64,000 bases of DNA from Kribbella steppae (GTDB taxonomy: Bacteria > Actinomycetota > Actinomycetes > Propionibacteriales > Kribbellaceae), in contig NZ_SLWN01000023.1 of NCBI RefSeq assembly GCF_004342025.1, positions 16,373 to 80,372 on the forward strand, read 5' to 3'. Below the pieces are notes generated by a model, which saw nothing but the letters and a program-made list of their open reading frames with translations, searched no databases and was not told the origin of the DNA. Shown here in pieces: positions 41,432 to 49,523 of the stretch. The first letter of the stretch is position 1; every line of letters starts with the position of its first letter. The position numbers were made by a program, and so were the translations under genes.

Positions 41432-41884
41432 ATGCCTCAGTACCAGCCGTACCAGCGTTTCACCGAAGCTGACCGGGACAAGATCGCCGGCCGGTTGCGG
41501 GACGCGTTCGCGGACGGCCGGCTGGACCAGCCCGAGTTCTCCTCCCGCCTCGACCAGCTCTACACCGTGCAGACGTACGGCGAGCTGGAACCGCTGGTGC
41601 GTGACCTGCCACCGGTGCGGACCTACCAGACTCCGGCGGTGGTGCAGGACAGCAAGCCGGCTCCGGCACCCGGTGAGTTCCCGGACCGGAAGCGGGACGC
41701 GCAACCGCAGCGGCACGGGCTGGCGGCACTCGGCGGCGGCTTCACCGGCGTCGTCGTGATCAACGTGGTGATCTGGTTCGTCATCGGCCTCGCGAACGGT
41801 GGGCACTGGCCGCATTTCTGGCCGGTCTGGCTGCTGATCCCCTGGACCCTGTTCGCCCTGAGTAACCTCGGAAAGCGCCGTTGA
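41432..41884 (+). CDS. DUF1707 protein with membrane helix
   Basis: This 150-residue protein starts at ATG 41432. The N-terminal DUF1707 domain (about 8-62) shows FTEADRDKIAGRLRDAFADGRL and EFSSRLDQLYTVQTYGEL, the typical pattern of a short helical domain found on many actinobacterial membrane proteins. A proline-rich linker follows. The C-terminal half has two hydrophobic segments (about 104-122 and 128-142) rich in tryptophan and histidine, so it is membrane-bound. The function is unknown. It overlaps the next gene. Confidence 0.8.
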   Translation: MPQYQPYQRFTEADRDKIAGRLRDAFADGRLDQPEFSSRLDQLYTVQTYGELEPLVRDLPPVRTYQTPAVVQDSKPAPAPGEFPDRKRDAQPQRHGLAALGGGFTGVVVINVVIWFVIGLANGGHWPHFWPVWLLIPWTLFALSNLGKRR

Positions 41885-42705
41885 CTGCGGACCAGGTCAC
41901 CCGTCGCGTCACCGGCCCGCGGTTGCGGCCGGACTGGGGCTGGCAGCTGCGCCAGGGGTCTGCCCTCGTCTACGTGATCTGGTTCGCGGTCGCCGTACCG
42001 CTGGGGATCGCCGGACTGCTCCTGGAGCCGCGCTGGGTCGGCTGGATGGTGCTGGCCTGGTTCCTGGTCCTGGTGGGGTTCACAGTCGCTCTGCGGGTCG
42101 CTGACAGCCGACGGCGCAAGGCCTGGGGTGATGTCGTCCAGCAGATGGGCTGGCGGACCAGTGCGGACCGGCCGGAGTTGCTGGAGCGCTGGCCGTTCCC
42201 GCCGTTCTCGCTGGACCCGAAGGCCGAGGTCTTCGACGTGACCATGGGCCGGCACCGGGGCCGGGAGTTCTCGACCGGACGGTTCCGGCACAAGGTCGGA
42301 CGGCGCGACCTCGGCTTCGACTTCCTTGAGCTGCAGGTCGATCGGCCGCTGCCGCCGCTGCAGGTGCTGCCGGCCGCACTGGCTCCGGTGGCGGCCGCGA
42401 GTCTGCTGCCGATCAAGATGACGTTCGACGGCCTGCAGGGGCGGTACTGCCTGTTCAACGGCCGGGAGGATCACGCCGACGCGGTGCTGCATCCGCGCTC
42501 GGTCGAGGCCCTGGCCGCGGTGCCGCCGTTCGGGTTCAGCAGCGAGGGCCGGCGATTCGTCGCGATCCTGCCGGCGTACCGCGACTCCGCCACCGCCCTC
42601 GCGCAACTGGACGCCGCGTGCGATCTGCTCGATCTGATGCCCGAGCAGATCTGGCGCGAAGGCGAACAGTGGGCGGCTACCCACCAGCCCGGAGCAGCGG
42701 GATGA
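41881..42705 (+). CDS. Uncharacterised membrane protein
   Basis: I do not recognise a named family. The 274-residue protein starts at TTG 41881, overlapping the DUF1707 stop (TTGA). Two membrane helices lie near residues 26-48 and 52-74, followed by RRRKAW and a soluble domain of about 190 residues (DPKAEVFDVTMGRHRGREFSTGRF, FDFLELQVDRPLPPLQVLP, RRFVAILPAY). The layout, two helices and a large cytoplasmic domain, is shared by several actinobacterial hypothetical proteins of the DUF3137 kind, though no diagnostic motif was seen. Its 3' end overlaps the convergent imine-reductase gene by 29 bases. Confidence 0.7.
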   Translation: MTADQVTRRVTGPRLRPDWGWQLRQGSALVYVIWFAVAVPLGIAGLLLEPRWVGWMVLAWFLVLVGFTVALRVADSRRRKAWGDVVQQMGWRTSADRPELLERWPFPPFSLDPKAEVFDVTMGRHRGREFSTGRFRHKVGRRDLGFDFLELQVDRPLPPLQVLPAALAPVAAASLLPIKMTFDGLQGRYCLFNGREDHADAVLHPRSVEALAAVPPFGFSSEGRRFVAILPAYRDSATALAQLDAACDLLDLMPEQIWREGEQWAATHQPGAAG

Positions 42706-43543
42706 GAGCGGCCAGGTCCTCGTCGCTGTGCCCGGCTGCCACCGCCTTCCGCAGCAGCTCACCCATCGGGGCGAGCAGTGCGGGATCGACGCCCTGGCCG
42801 ACCGAGGTGTCGATCAGGTTGTCGTAGGCAGCAGCCTGCATCCCGAGGTTCGAACCCGCGGCACCCGGCTCGGGACCCTCGTCGAGATCCTTGGCGATCC
42901 GTGGCAGGCTGCCGAGCATCGCCGTCAGCCAGGGCAGCAGGAAATCCTCGGTGAACCGCACCGCGGAGACCTTCTCGCTGCCGGCCAGGGCCAGCGCGTG
43001 CTGGGCGCCGCCGAACATGCCGTACATCGCGCTGAGCAGGGCGATGTCATGCAATGCGGCCAGCCCCGGGTCGCTGCCGACGTACTCGGGCCGGGCCATC
43101 GCGGCGAGGTCGGCCTGGTGCCGCTCGAAGGCGTCCGGGGCGCCGCTGTAGAAGATGAAGGCGGCGGGTCCGCCGATCATCGCGGGGACGGCCATGATTC
43201 CGCCGTCCAGGTACGCAGCTCCGGCCTTGGCGGCCCAGGTCGCGGTGTCCCGGGCCTGTGCCGGGGTGCCGTTGGTCAGGTTGGCGACGGTCTTGCCGGT
43301 CAGATCGAGACCGTCGAGGGTGCTGCGGACGGTGGCGTCGACGAGCAGGCAGACGACCACGAGCGGACTGGCGGCGATCGCCTCGGCGGCGGTGGTGGCG
43401 CGGGTGGCACCGAGGGTGTCGAGTTCGGGGGAGCGGCCGGGGGTGCGGTTCCAGACGGTGGTCGGGTGATCGGCGGCCAGAAAGGCCCGGGCGAGGGCGG
43501 TACCCATCGCGCCGAGACCGAGGACGGTGACAGGAGTCTTCAT
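42677..43543 (-). CDS. Imine reductase / NADP-dependent beta-hydroxyacid dehydrogenase family
   Basis: This 288-residue enzyme starts at ATG 43543 (MKTPVTVLGLGAMGTALA). The Rossmann motif is GLGAMG, followed by VWNRTPGR, where the NR-T pattern suits NADP. The middle has VANLTNGTPAQARDTATWA and AAYLDGGIMAVPAMIGG-PAAFIFYSG, which are hallmarks of imine reductases and reductive aminases rather than hydroxyisobutyrate dehydrogenases (no catalytic lysine motif was noted). The C-terminal helical domain forms the dimer. The natural substrate is unknown. It is divergent from an HxlR regulator, which probably controls it. Confidence 0.85.
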   Translation of the reverse strand: MKTPVTVLGLGAMGTALARAFLAADHPTTVWNRTPGRSPELDTLGATRATTAAEAIAASPLVVVCLLVDATVRSTLDGLDLTGKTVANLTNGTPAQARDTATWAAKAGAAYLDGGIMAVPAMIGGPAAFIFYSGAPDAFERHQADLAAMARPEYVGSDPGLAALHDIALLSAMYGMFGGAQHALALAGSEKVSAVRFTEDFLLPWLTAMLGSLPRIAKDLDEGPEPGAAGSNLGMQAAAYDNLIDTSVGQGVDPALLAPMGELLRKAVAAGHSDEDLAALIPLLRAGG

Positions 43544-43579
43544 GCGGGCCAGACTGGTGTGGCCCTTTAAGATGGACAA

Positions 43580-43602
43580 GTACCCACTAATTAGTCAGGT
43601 AC
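43580..43602. promoter_or_regulatory. Putative HxlR operator
   Basis: GTACC (43580-43584) and GGTAC (43598-43602) flank the perfect palindrome ACTAATTAGT (43586-43595). It lies in the 76-base gap between the divergent imine-reductase and HxlR genes. The AT-rich core stands out in GC-rich DNA and fits the GTAC...GTAC style of HxlR sites. Confidence 0.65.
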
Positions 43603-43619
43603 AGACGGAAAGGTAAGTA

Positions 43620-43958
43620 ATGGCTGCCGTGGTGCCGTACACCTGCGGGCTGGATGCCGCCGCCGACGTGATCGGCGGGAAGTGGAAGCCGCGGATCCTC
43701 TGGGCGCTGCACCACGGACCGCGCCGGTTCGGGGAACTGCGCAAGGAGGTCTCCGGGGTGACCGAGAAGATGCTCATCCAGCAGTTGCGCGAACTGGAGA
43801 GCCGGCACATCGTCCACCGGGAGGTCTTCCACCAGGTGCCGCCGAAGGTCGAGTACTCACTCACCGCGCTCGGCGAGTCACTCAACGAGGCGCTGGCGCC
43901 GCTGGATGCTTGGGGAACCGAGCACATCGGGGTCCTGGAAGCGTCCCGAGCCGGCTGA
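43620..43958 (+). CDS. HxlR-family transcription regulator
   Basis: This 112-residue winged-helix regulator starts at ATG 43620. It has the family N-terminus YTCGLDAAADVIGGKWKPRILWAL with the conserved cysteine (C9), which senses aldehydes or redox stress in some members. The winged helix continues with RRFGELRKEVSGVTEKMLIQQLRELE and ends with YSLTALGESL. It probably controls its own gene and the divergent imine-reductase gene through the palindrome between them. Confidence 0.9.
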   Translation: MAAVVPYTCGLDAAADVIGGKWKPRILWALHHGPRRFGELRKEVSGVTEKMLIQQLRELESRHIVHREVFHQVPPKVEYSLTALGESLNEALAPLDAWGTEHIGVLEASRAG

Positions 43959-43968
43959 GCGGTCTCGA

Positions 43969-43999
43969 TTGGGTTTCGCCTGGGTGGGTGGCGTACACT
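43969..43999 (+). promoter_or_regulatory. Candidate infA promoter
   Basis: TTGGGT (43969-43974) and TACACT (43994-43999) are 19 bases apart. The -10 is strong, the spacing long. Transcription would give a leader of about 125 bases, which holds the perfect palindrome GACGTACGTC at 44049-44058. Confidence 0.5.
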
Positions 44000-44130
44000 C
44001 TTTCCTTGGCTCTTTGTAGCCTCTGTCTCGTGCTGCCCGCGGCTGCCTGACGTACGTCGGGAGGGCGCCTGAGCCGGGCTGGGCCAGCAGTAAACCATCA
44101 TTCAGTAGTCGTCTACAGAAGTGCGAGGAC

Positions 44131-44352
44131 ATGCCCAAAAAAGAGGGAGTTATCGAACTCGAGGGCACCATCGTCGAGGCCCTGCCGAACGCGATGTTCC
44201 GTGTTGAGCTGTCCAACGGGCACAAGGTGCTCGCGCACATCAGCGGCAAGATGAGGCAGCACTACATCCGGATCCTCCCCGAGGACCGGGTCGTCGTGGA
44301 GCTGTCGCCGTACGACCTCACCCGGGGTCGCATCGTCTACCGGTACAAGTAA
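44131..44352 (+). CDS. infA: Translation initiation factor IF-1
   Basis: This 73-residue OB-fold protein binds the 30S A site during initiation. ATG 44131 follows GCGAGGA. Its sequence is typical: MPKKEGVIELEGTIVEALPN, FRVELSNGHKVLAHISGKMR and LTRGRIVYRYK. It is the first gene of the alpha operon, which also holds rpmJ, rpsM, rpsK, rpsD, rpoA and rplQ. Confidence 0.98.
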   Translation: MPKKEGVIELEGTIVEALPNAMFRVELSNGHKVLAHISGKMRQHYIRILPEDRVVVELSPYDLTRGRIVYRYK

Positions 44353-44387
44353 GACCACCACCAACACCTGTCGAAGAAAGAAGCTCG

Positions 44388-44501
44388 ATGAAGGTCAATC
44401 CGAGCGTCAAGAAGATCTGCGACAAGTGCAAGGTGATCCGCCGTCACGGCCGGGTCATGGTGATCTGCGAGAACCCGCGGCACAAGCAGCGGCAGGGCTG
44501 A
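44388..44501 (+). CDS. rpmJ: 50S ribosomal protein L36
   Basis: This 37-residue zinc-binding protein starts at ATG 44388: MKVNPSVKKICDKCKVIRRH and then GRVMVICENPRHKQRQG. Zinc ligands are C11, C14, C27 and H32, so it is the zinc-type L36. It lies 35 bases after infA and about 200 bases before rpsM, the normal position. Confidence 0.97.
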   Translation: MKVNPSVKKICDKCKVIRRHGRVMVICENPRHKQRQG

Positions 44502-44703
44502 CCAGCCCCACTCGAGCAGCACACAGCACTTTCGCACCACAGCGCGCACGCTCATCCAGCACACAAGCTGTCCCGTTGGATGCTGCCCCCGGAACAGAGG
44601 CCGGGGCCTTGCCGGTGAAGTGTCAATCAGTTGGCAAACTCACCGAGGCGGGCAAGGACGCGGCGCGCCACCACACCTCTGCCGACGAAAGGAACACCGC
44701 CAC

Positions 44704-45075
44704 ATGGCACGCCTCGTAGGGGTCGACCTGCCGCGCGACAAGCGCATCGAGGTCGCTCTCACCTACATTTTCGGTGTAGGTCGTACTCGCGCCCTGAAGA
44801 CGCTCGAAGCCACCGGGATCTCCGGTGACAAGCGCGTCCACGAACTGGGCGACGAGGAGCTGGTGAAGCTCAGGGACTTTATCGAGGGCAACTACAAGAT
44901 CGAAGGTGACCTCCGTCGTGAGGTGACCGCGGACATTCGCCGCAAGATCGAGATCGGGTCGTACCAGGGTCGCCGGCACCGCAGCGGCCTGCCGGTGCGA
45001 GGTCAGCGCACGCGGACCAACGCCCGCAGCCGTAAGGGTCGTCGCAAGGCGATCGCCGGCAAGAAGAAGAAGTGA
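44704..45075 (+). CDS. rpsM: 30S ribosomal protein S13
   Basis: This 123-residue protein of the 30S head contacts P-site tRNA and the 50S. ATG 44704 opens MARLVGVDLPRDKRIEVALTY. The helix-two-turn-helix GVGRTRALKTLEATGI and the tail RRHRSGLPVRGQRTRTNARS are typical, with a basic KKKK-type end that reaches the tRNA. The open frame further upstream is non-coding leader. Confidence 0.98.
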   Translation: MARLVGVDLPRDKRIEVALTYIFGVGRTRALKTLEATGISGDKRVHELGDEELVKLRDFIEGNYKIEGDLRREVTADIRRKIEIGSYQGRRHRSGLPVRGQRTRTNARSRKGRRKAIAGKKKK

Positions 45076-45112
45076 CCCGATGAGCCCCGAACTTTCCAGG
45101 AGTATCTGACCT

Positions 45113-45520
45113 ATGCCTCCCAAGAGCCGCACCGCGGCCGGCGCGAAGAAGGTGCGCCGCAAGGAGAAGAAGAACGTGGCCGCCGGCCACGCGCACATCA
45201 AGAGCACGTTCAACAACACGATCGTGACGATCACCGACCCGACCGGCGCGGTCATCTCGTGGGCTTCCGCGGGCACCGTCGGCTTCAAGGGTTCGCGCAA
45301 GTCGACCCCGTTCGCCGCGCAGATGGCCGCCGAGGCCGCCGGGCGCCGGGCGATGGAGCACGGCATGCGCAAGATCGACGTGTTCGTGAAGGGTCCCGGC
45401 TCCGGCCGTGAGACCGCGATCCGTTCGCTGGGTGCCGTCGGCCTCGAGGTCGGCACCATCCAGGACGTCACCCCGACCGCCCACAACGGCTGCCGCCCGC
45501 CCAAGCGGCGCCGGGTCTGA
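45113..45520 (+). CDS. rpsK: 30S ribosomal protein S11
   Basis: This 135-residue platform protein starts at ATG 45113 after CCAGGAG. The core has HIKSTFNNTIVTITDPTGAV, WASAGTVGFKGSRKSTPFAAQ and the C-terminal TPTAHNGCRPPKRRRV, where the last stretch is nearly invariant across bacteria. The N-terminal 20 residues are Lys/Ala-rich. rpsD follows after 23 bases. Confidence 0.98.
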   Translation: MPPKSRTAAGAKKVRRKEKKNVAAGHAHIKSTFNNTIVTITDPTGAVISWASAGTVGFKGSRKSTPFAAQMAAEAAGRRAMEHGMRKIDVFVKGPGSGRETAIRSLGAVGLEVGTIQDVTPTAHNGCRPPKRRRV

Positions 45521-45543
45521 TCTTCCGAGAGGAGCACTGAACT

Positions 45544-46152
45544 ATGGCCCGTTACACCGGACCTATGACCAAGAAGTCGCGCCGTCTCGGGGTCGACCTC
45601 GTCGGTGGCGACAAGGCGTTCGAGCGTCGTCCGTACCCGCCGGGTATGCACGGCCGCGGCCGTCCCAAGGAGAGCGAGTACCTGCTCCAGTTGCGCGAGA
45701 AGCAGAAGGCCCGCTTCTCGTACGGCGTCCTGGAGAAGCAGTTCCGCCGGTACTACGAGGAGGCCTCGCGGCGCTCCGGCAAGACCGGTGACAACCTGCT
45801 GATCATCCTGGAGTCCCGGCTGGACAACGTGGTTTACCGCTCCGGCCTGGCCCGGACCCGGCGGCAGGCCCGTCAGCTCGTCGTGCACGGTCACTTCACC
45901 GTGAACGGCATCAAGGTGAACATCCCGTCGTACCGGGTGGCTGCCCACGACATCATCGATGTCAAGGCGAAGTCGGTCGAGACGACGCCGTTCATCATCG
46001 CCCGGGAGACGCACTCCGAGCGCGTCGTCCCGGCTTGGCTCGAGGTGATGCCCGAGCGGCTTCGCATCCTCGTGCACCAGCTGCCGACCCGGCAGCAGAT
46101 CGACACCCAGGTCGCCGAGCACCTGATCGTCGAGCTCTACTCGAAGAACTGA
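45544..46152 (+). CDS. rpsD: 30S ribosomal protein S4
   Basis: This 202-residue primary 16S rRNA-binding protein starts at ATG 45544 (MARYTGPMTKKSRRLGVDL). It lacks the N-terminal zinc cysteines, so it is the zinc-free form. The S4 domain is visible as RLDNVVYRSGLARTRRQARQ and VHGHFTVNGIKVNIPSYRV. It ends VEHLIVELYSKN-like AEHLIVELYSKN. In E. coli S4 represses the alpha operon. Confidence 0.98.
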   Translation: MARYTGPMTKKSRRLGVDLVGGDKAFERRPYPPGMHGRGRPKESEYLLQLREKQKARFSYGVLEKQFRRYYEEASRRSGKTGDNLLIILESRLDNVVYRSGLARTRRQARQLVVHGHFTVNGIKVNIPSYRVAAHDIIDVKAKSVETTPFIIARETHSERVVPAWLEVMPERLRILVHQLPTRQQIDTQVAEHLIVELYSKN

Positions 46153-46253
46153 TCCTGATCCGGCCGGTGGCCTCCGCGCCGCCGGCCGGACACGGTCTGT
46201 TCTTCACCTTCGCGGCCTCAAATAGTGGTCGTCGCGGAAAAAGGACACAGAAA

Positions 46254-47279
46254 ATGCTTATTGCACAGCGCCCCACCCTGACCGAAGAGGTCGTCGAAGA
46301 GCACCGTTCGCGGTTCGTGATCGAGCCGCTCGAGCCGGGCTTCGGCTACACCCTCGGCAACTCGATCCGCCGGACCCTGCTGTCCTCCATCCCGGGTGCC
46401 GCCGTGACCAGCATCAAGGTCGACGGCGTCCTGCACGAGTTCTCCACCGTGGCCGGGGTGAAGGAGGACGCCACCCAGCTGATCCTCAACCTGAAGGACC
46501 TGGTCGTCTCCTCCGAGCACGACGAGCCGGTCACCATGTACCTGCGCAAGCAGGGCCCCGGTGACGTCACCGCCGCGGACATCGCGCCGCCGGCCGGTGT
46601 CGAGGTGCACAACCCGGACCTGAAGATCGCCACCCTGAACGAGAAGGGCCGGCTCGAGATGGAGCTGGTCGTCGAGCGGGGCCGGGGCTACGTCTCGGCG
46701 ATCCAGAACAAGTCCGCCGACGCCGAGATCGGCCGGATGCCGGTCGACTCGATCTACTCGCCGGTGCTCAAGGTCACCTACAAGGTCGAGGCGACCCGTG
46801 TCGAGCAGCGCACCGACTTCGACCGCCTCGTGGTCGACGTCGAGACCAAGCCGTCGATGCTGCCCCGCGACGCCGTCGCGTCGGCCGGTAAGACGCTGGT
46901 CGAGCTGTTCGGTCTGGCCCGCGAGCTGAACGTCGAGGCCGAGGGCATCGACATCGGCCCGTCGCCGGTGGACGAGCAGATGGCGGCCGACCTGGCCCTG
47001 CCGGTCGAGGACCTGCAGCTGACCGTCCGCTCCTACAACTGCCTCAAGCGTGAGGGCATCCACACCGTGGGTGAGCTGATCTCGCGCAGCGAGCAGGACC
47101 TGCTGGACATCCGCAACTTCGGCTCCAAGTCGATCGACGAGGTCAAGCTGAAGCTGGCCGAGATGGGCCTGTCGCTGAAGGACTCGCCTCCTGGCTTCGA
47201 CCTGCGTGCGGCCGCCGAGGCCTACGGCACCGAGGCGGACGACGAGGACGAGAGCTTCGCCGAGACCGAGCAGTACTGA
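46254..47279 (+). CDS. rpoA: RNA polymerase alpha subunit
   Basis: This 341-residue subunit starts at ATG 46254 (MLIAQRPTLTEEVVEEHRSR). The N-terminal dimerisation domain has RFVIEPLEPGFGYTLGNSIR and RRTLLSSIPGAAVT. A linker near 230-245 leads to the C-terminal domain: VRSYNCLKREGIHTVGEL and RNFGSKSIDEVKLKLAEMGL, the surface that binds UP elements and activators. The tail (about 318-341) is acidic (TEADDEDESFAETEQY). The 101-base gap before it has no clear promoter. Confidence 0.98.
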   Translation: MLIAQRPTLTEEVVEEHRSRFVIEPLEPGFGYTLGNSIRRTLLSSIPGAAVTSIKVDGVLHEFSTVAGVKEDATQLILNLKDLVVSSEHDEPVTMYLRKQGPGDVTAADIAPPAGVEVHNPDLKIATLNEKGRLEMELVVERGRGYVSAIQNKSADAEIGRMPVDSIYSPVLKVTYKVEATRVEQRTDFDRLVVDVETKPSMLPRDAVASAGKTLVELFGLARELNVEAEGIDIGPSPVDEQMAADLALPVEDLQLTVRSYNCLKREGIHTVGELISRSEQDLLDIRNFGSKSIDEVKLKLAEMGLSLKDSPPGFDLRAAAEAYGTEADDEDESFAETEQY

Positions 47280-47327
47280 GTCAACCACCCCCGGGTCCGA
47301 GCGGCCTGAGATTCCTGGAGTCAAGAG

Positions 47328-48017
47328 ATGCCAACCCCCACCAAGGGTGCCCGGCTGGGCGGCAGCCCGGCGCACGAGAAGCTGATCCTCAGCAACCTCG
47401 CGACGTCGCTGTTCGAGCACGGCGCCATCACCACCACCGCGGCCAAGGCCAAGCGCCTGCAGCCGCTGGCCGAGTCGATGATCACCAAGGCGAAGCGTGG
47501 TGACCTGAACTCGCGCCGTCAGGTGATGAAGCGGATCAAGGACAAGAGCGTTGTGCACGTGCTCTTCACCGAGATCGGCGAGCGGTACGCCGACCGTCCG
47601 GGCGGCTACACCCGGATCACCAAGCTCGGCCCGCGCAAGGGTGACAACGCGCCGATGGTGAAGATCGAGCTGGTCGAGGCGCTGGCCGAATCGCCGAAGG
47701 CGAAGAAGGCCGCCAAGAAGGCGCCGGCGAAGAAGGCCGCTGCGAAGAAGGCCGACGCCGAGCCCGAGGTCGAGGACGTTCAGGACGAGAAGGTCCAGGA
47801 TGTTGTCGCGGGCAAGTACGAGGGCTCGGCCGCCCCGAACGCCGACGGCTCCGCGCCGGCCGGCTTCGTCATCAAGGGCAACGAGAACTCGATGAAGTAC
47901 CACACCGCCGAGTCGCCGTGGTACGACCAGACCGAGGCCGAGGTCTGGTTCAAGGAAGAGGCGGACGCCGAGGCCGCGGGCTTCACCAAGGCCGGCGAGA
48001 CCGAGGACGACAAGTAA
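47328..48017 (+). CDS. rplQ: 50S ribosomal protein L17 with sunset-like C-terminal domain
   Basis: The protein has 229 residues, against about 127 in E. coli. Residues 1-120 are normal L17 (TPTKGARLGGSPAHEKLILS, TTAAKAKRLQPLAESMITKAK, GGYTRITKLGPRKGDNAPM). Then comes an Ala/Lys linker (AKKAAKKAPAKKAAAKKADA) and an acidic stretch. The last 55 residues form a compact domain (FVIKGNENSMKYHTAESPWY, then TEAEVWFKEEADAEAAGF) that looks like the actinobacterial sunset domain: xIKGN, YH, PxY, a WF/CF, and EADAEAAGF. It is the last gene of the alpha operon. Confidence 0.95.
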   Translation: MPTPTKGARLGGSPAHEKLILSNLATSLFEHGAITTTAAKAKRLQPLAESMITKAKRGDLNSRRQVMKRIKDKSVVHVLFTEIGERYADRPGGYTRITKLGPRKGDNAPMVKIELVEALAESPKAKKAAKKAPAKKAAAKKADAEPEVEDVQDEKVQDVVAGKYEGSAAPNADGSAPAGFVIKGNENSMKYHTAESPWYDQTEAEVWFKEEADAEAAGFTKAGETEDDK

Positions 48018-48033
48018 CACCTGAGCTGTCCGA

Positions 48034-48067
48034 CAGCGCCCCCTCACTTCACGGTGAGGGGGCGCTG
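48034..48067 (+). terminator. Terminator after rplQ
   Basis: CAGCGCCCCCTCAC pairs perfectly with GTGAGGGGGCGCTG (14 bp, 6-base loop), 16 bases after the rplQ stop, followed by TTGCGTT. It separates the alpha operon from truA. Confidence 0.92.
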
Positions 48068-48084
48068 TTGCGTTAGATTGCACT

Positions 48085-48912
48085 GTGTTTGACGGTACTG
48101 GGCGCTGGCGGATCGACCTGAGGTACGACGGAACAGCCTTCCATGGCTGGGCCCGTCAGGAAGGTCTCCGGACCGTGCAAGGTGTGCTGGAGGAGACGCT
48201 CCGCGTCGTACTGCGGCTGCCTGAGCCTCTGACGGTCACCTGCGCCGGCCGGACGGACACCGGCGTACATGCCCGTGGTCAGGTCACCCATGTGGACATC
48301 GAAGGCGCTGTAGAGCCGCTGAGGCTGCTCAGAAGCCTGAACGGCGTACTACCCGAGGATGTAGCTGTCACAGCCGTTAGACAGGCTCCAGAGGGCTTTG
48401 ACGCCCGTTTCTCCGCGCTGGCGCGCCGATACGTGTACCGCTTGTGTGACGACCCCGCAGGCTGGGACCCGCTCACACGGGGTCATGTACTGCGTGTGGG
48501 CCGCCCACTGGACGTGGACCGGATGAACGCCGCCGCAGCCGGACTGCTCGGCGAACACGACTTCGCGGCCTTCTGCAAGAAGCGGGAGGGCGCCAGCACA
48601 GTGCGGGCCCTGCTGGAGTACTCCTGGCAGCGGACCGGTGTGGGACAGCTGGAGGGCACTGTGATCGCTGATGCCTTCTGCCACTCGATGGTCCGGGCTC
48701 TGGTGGGTGCGCTGATCCCGGTGGGGGACGGACGACGTGATGTGAGCTGGCCGGCCGCCGTACTGGCTGGGAAGGTGCGGGACTCGGCTGTGTCGGTCCT
48801 GCCCGCGCACGGCCTCACACTGGAGGAAGTGCGCTACCCGGCCGACGACGAGCTGGCCGCACGGGCACTGCAGGCCCGGCAGGTCAGGGGAGAGGTGCAC
48901 CAGCGTGGCTGA
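48085..48912 (+). CDS. truA: tRNA pseudouridine(38-40) synthase
   Basis: This 275-residue enzyme makes pseudouridine in the tRNA anticodon arm. It starts at GTG 48085. The catalytic aspartate is D58 in CAGRTDTGVHARGQ. Other family segments are IDLRYDGTAFHGWARQ, RRYVYRLCD and DFAAFCKKREGAS, and FCHSMVRALVGALIPVGDGRR near the end. It is complete. Its 3' end overlaps the methyltransferase by 8 bases. truA after rplQ is the usual order. Confidence 0.96.
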   Translation: MFDGTGRWRIDLRYDGTAFHGWARQEGLRTVQGVLEETLRVVLRLPEPLTVTCAGRTDTGVHARGQVTHVDIEGAVEPLRLLRSLNGVLPEDVAVTAVRQAPEGFDARFSALARRYVYRLCDDPAGWDPLTRGHVLRVGRPLDVDRMNAAAAGLLGEHDFAAFCKKREGASTVRALLEYSWQRTGVGQLEGTVIADAFCHSMVRALVGALIPVGDGRRDVSWPAAVLAGKVRDSAVSVLPAHGLTLEEVRYPADDELAARALQARQVRGEVHQRG

Positions 48913-49519
48913 CCACTACTTCTCGGCGGAGCCTGGCTCGGCCGACGTACGCCGTACTGTCGAAGCCCGGATCTGGGGACGCGAGTACACGTTCACCACC
49001 GCGACCGGAGTGTTCTCCAGGGACCGCTTGGACATCGGTACGGCAGTATTGCTGCGCGAGGTGGATCCACCGGCCGAGCCCGGCACGTTCCTGGACCTGG
49101 GGACCGGCTACGGCCCGATCGCGTGTGCACTGGCCGTGGAGGCGCCGGAGGCCCAGGTGTGGGCGGTCGATGTGAACACGCGGGCGCTGGAGCTGACCGC
49201 GGAGAACGCCGGTAAGGCCGGAGTCGCCGACCGGGTGCATCCGGTGCTGCCGGACGACGTACCGGAGGACGTGCGGTTCGACCAGATCTGGTCGAACCCG
49301 GCGATCCACATCGGCAAGCCCGAGCTGCACAGGATGCTGCTGCACTGGCTGGCTCGCCTTGCCCCCGACGGCGTGGCATGGTTCGTCGTCGGCAAGAACC
49401 TGGGCGGCGACTCACTGCAACGTTGGCTGACCGACCAGGGCTACCCCTGCGTGCGGGTCGGCAGCGCGAAGGGTTTCCGGGTACTGCGTGCAACGAACGC
49501 GGGTCCATCGCCGTCCTGA
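48905..49519 (+). CDS. Class I SAM-dependent methyltransferase (RsmC-like)
   Basis: This 204-residue protein starts at GTG 48905. It has the class I motifs: motif I FLDLGTGYGPIACALA, an acidic end of strand 2 (VWAVDVNTRALEL) and motif IV SNPAIHIG, which replaces the NPPF of 16S rRNA m2G methyltransferase RsmC; the single-domain length matches the C-terminal catalytic half of RsmC. An N-terminal stretch YFSAEPGSADVRRTVEARIWGRE is typical of this group. An rRNA or tRNA guanine is the likely target, by family only. It is probably co-expressed with truA. Confidence 0.85.
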   Translation: MADHYFSAEPGSADVRRTVEARIWGREYTFTTATGVFSRDRLDIGTAVLLREVDPPAEPGTFLDLGTGYGPIACALAVEAPEAQVWAVDVNTRALELTAENAGKAGVADRVHPVLPDDVPEDVRFDQIWSNPAIHIGKPELHRMLLHWLARLAPDGVAWFVVGKNLGGDSLQRWLTDQGYPCVRVGSAKGFRVLRATNAGPSPS

Positions 49520-49523
49520 GGGT

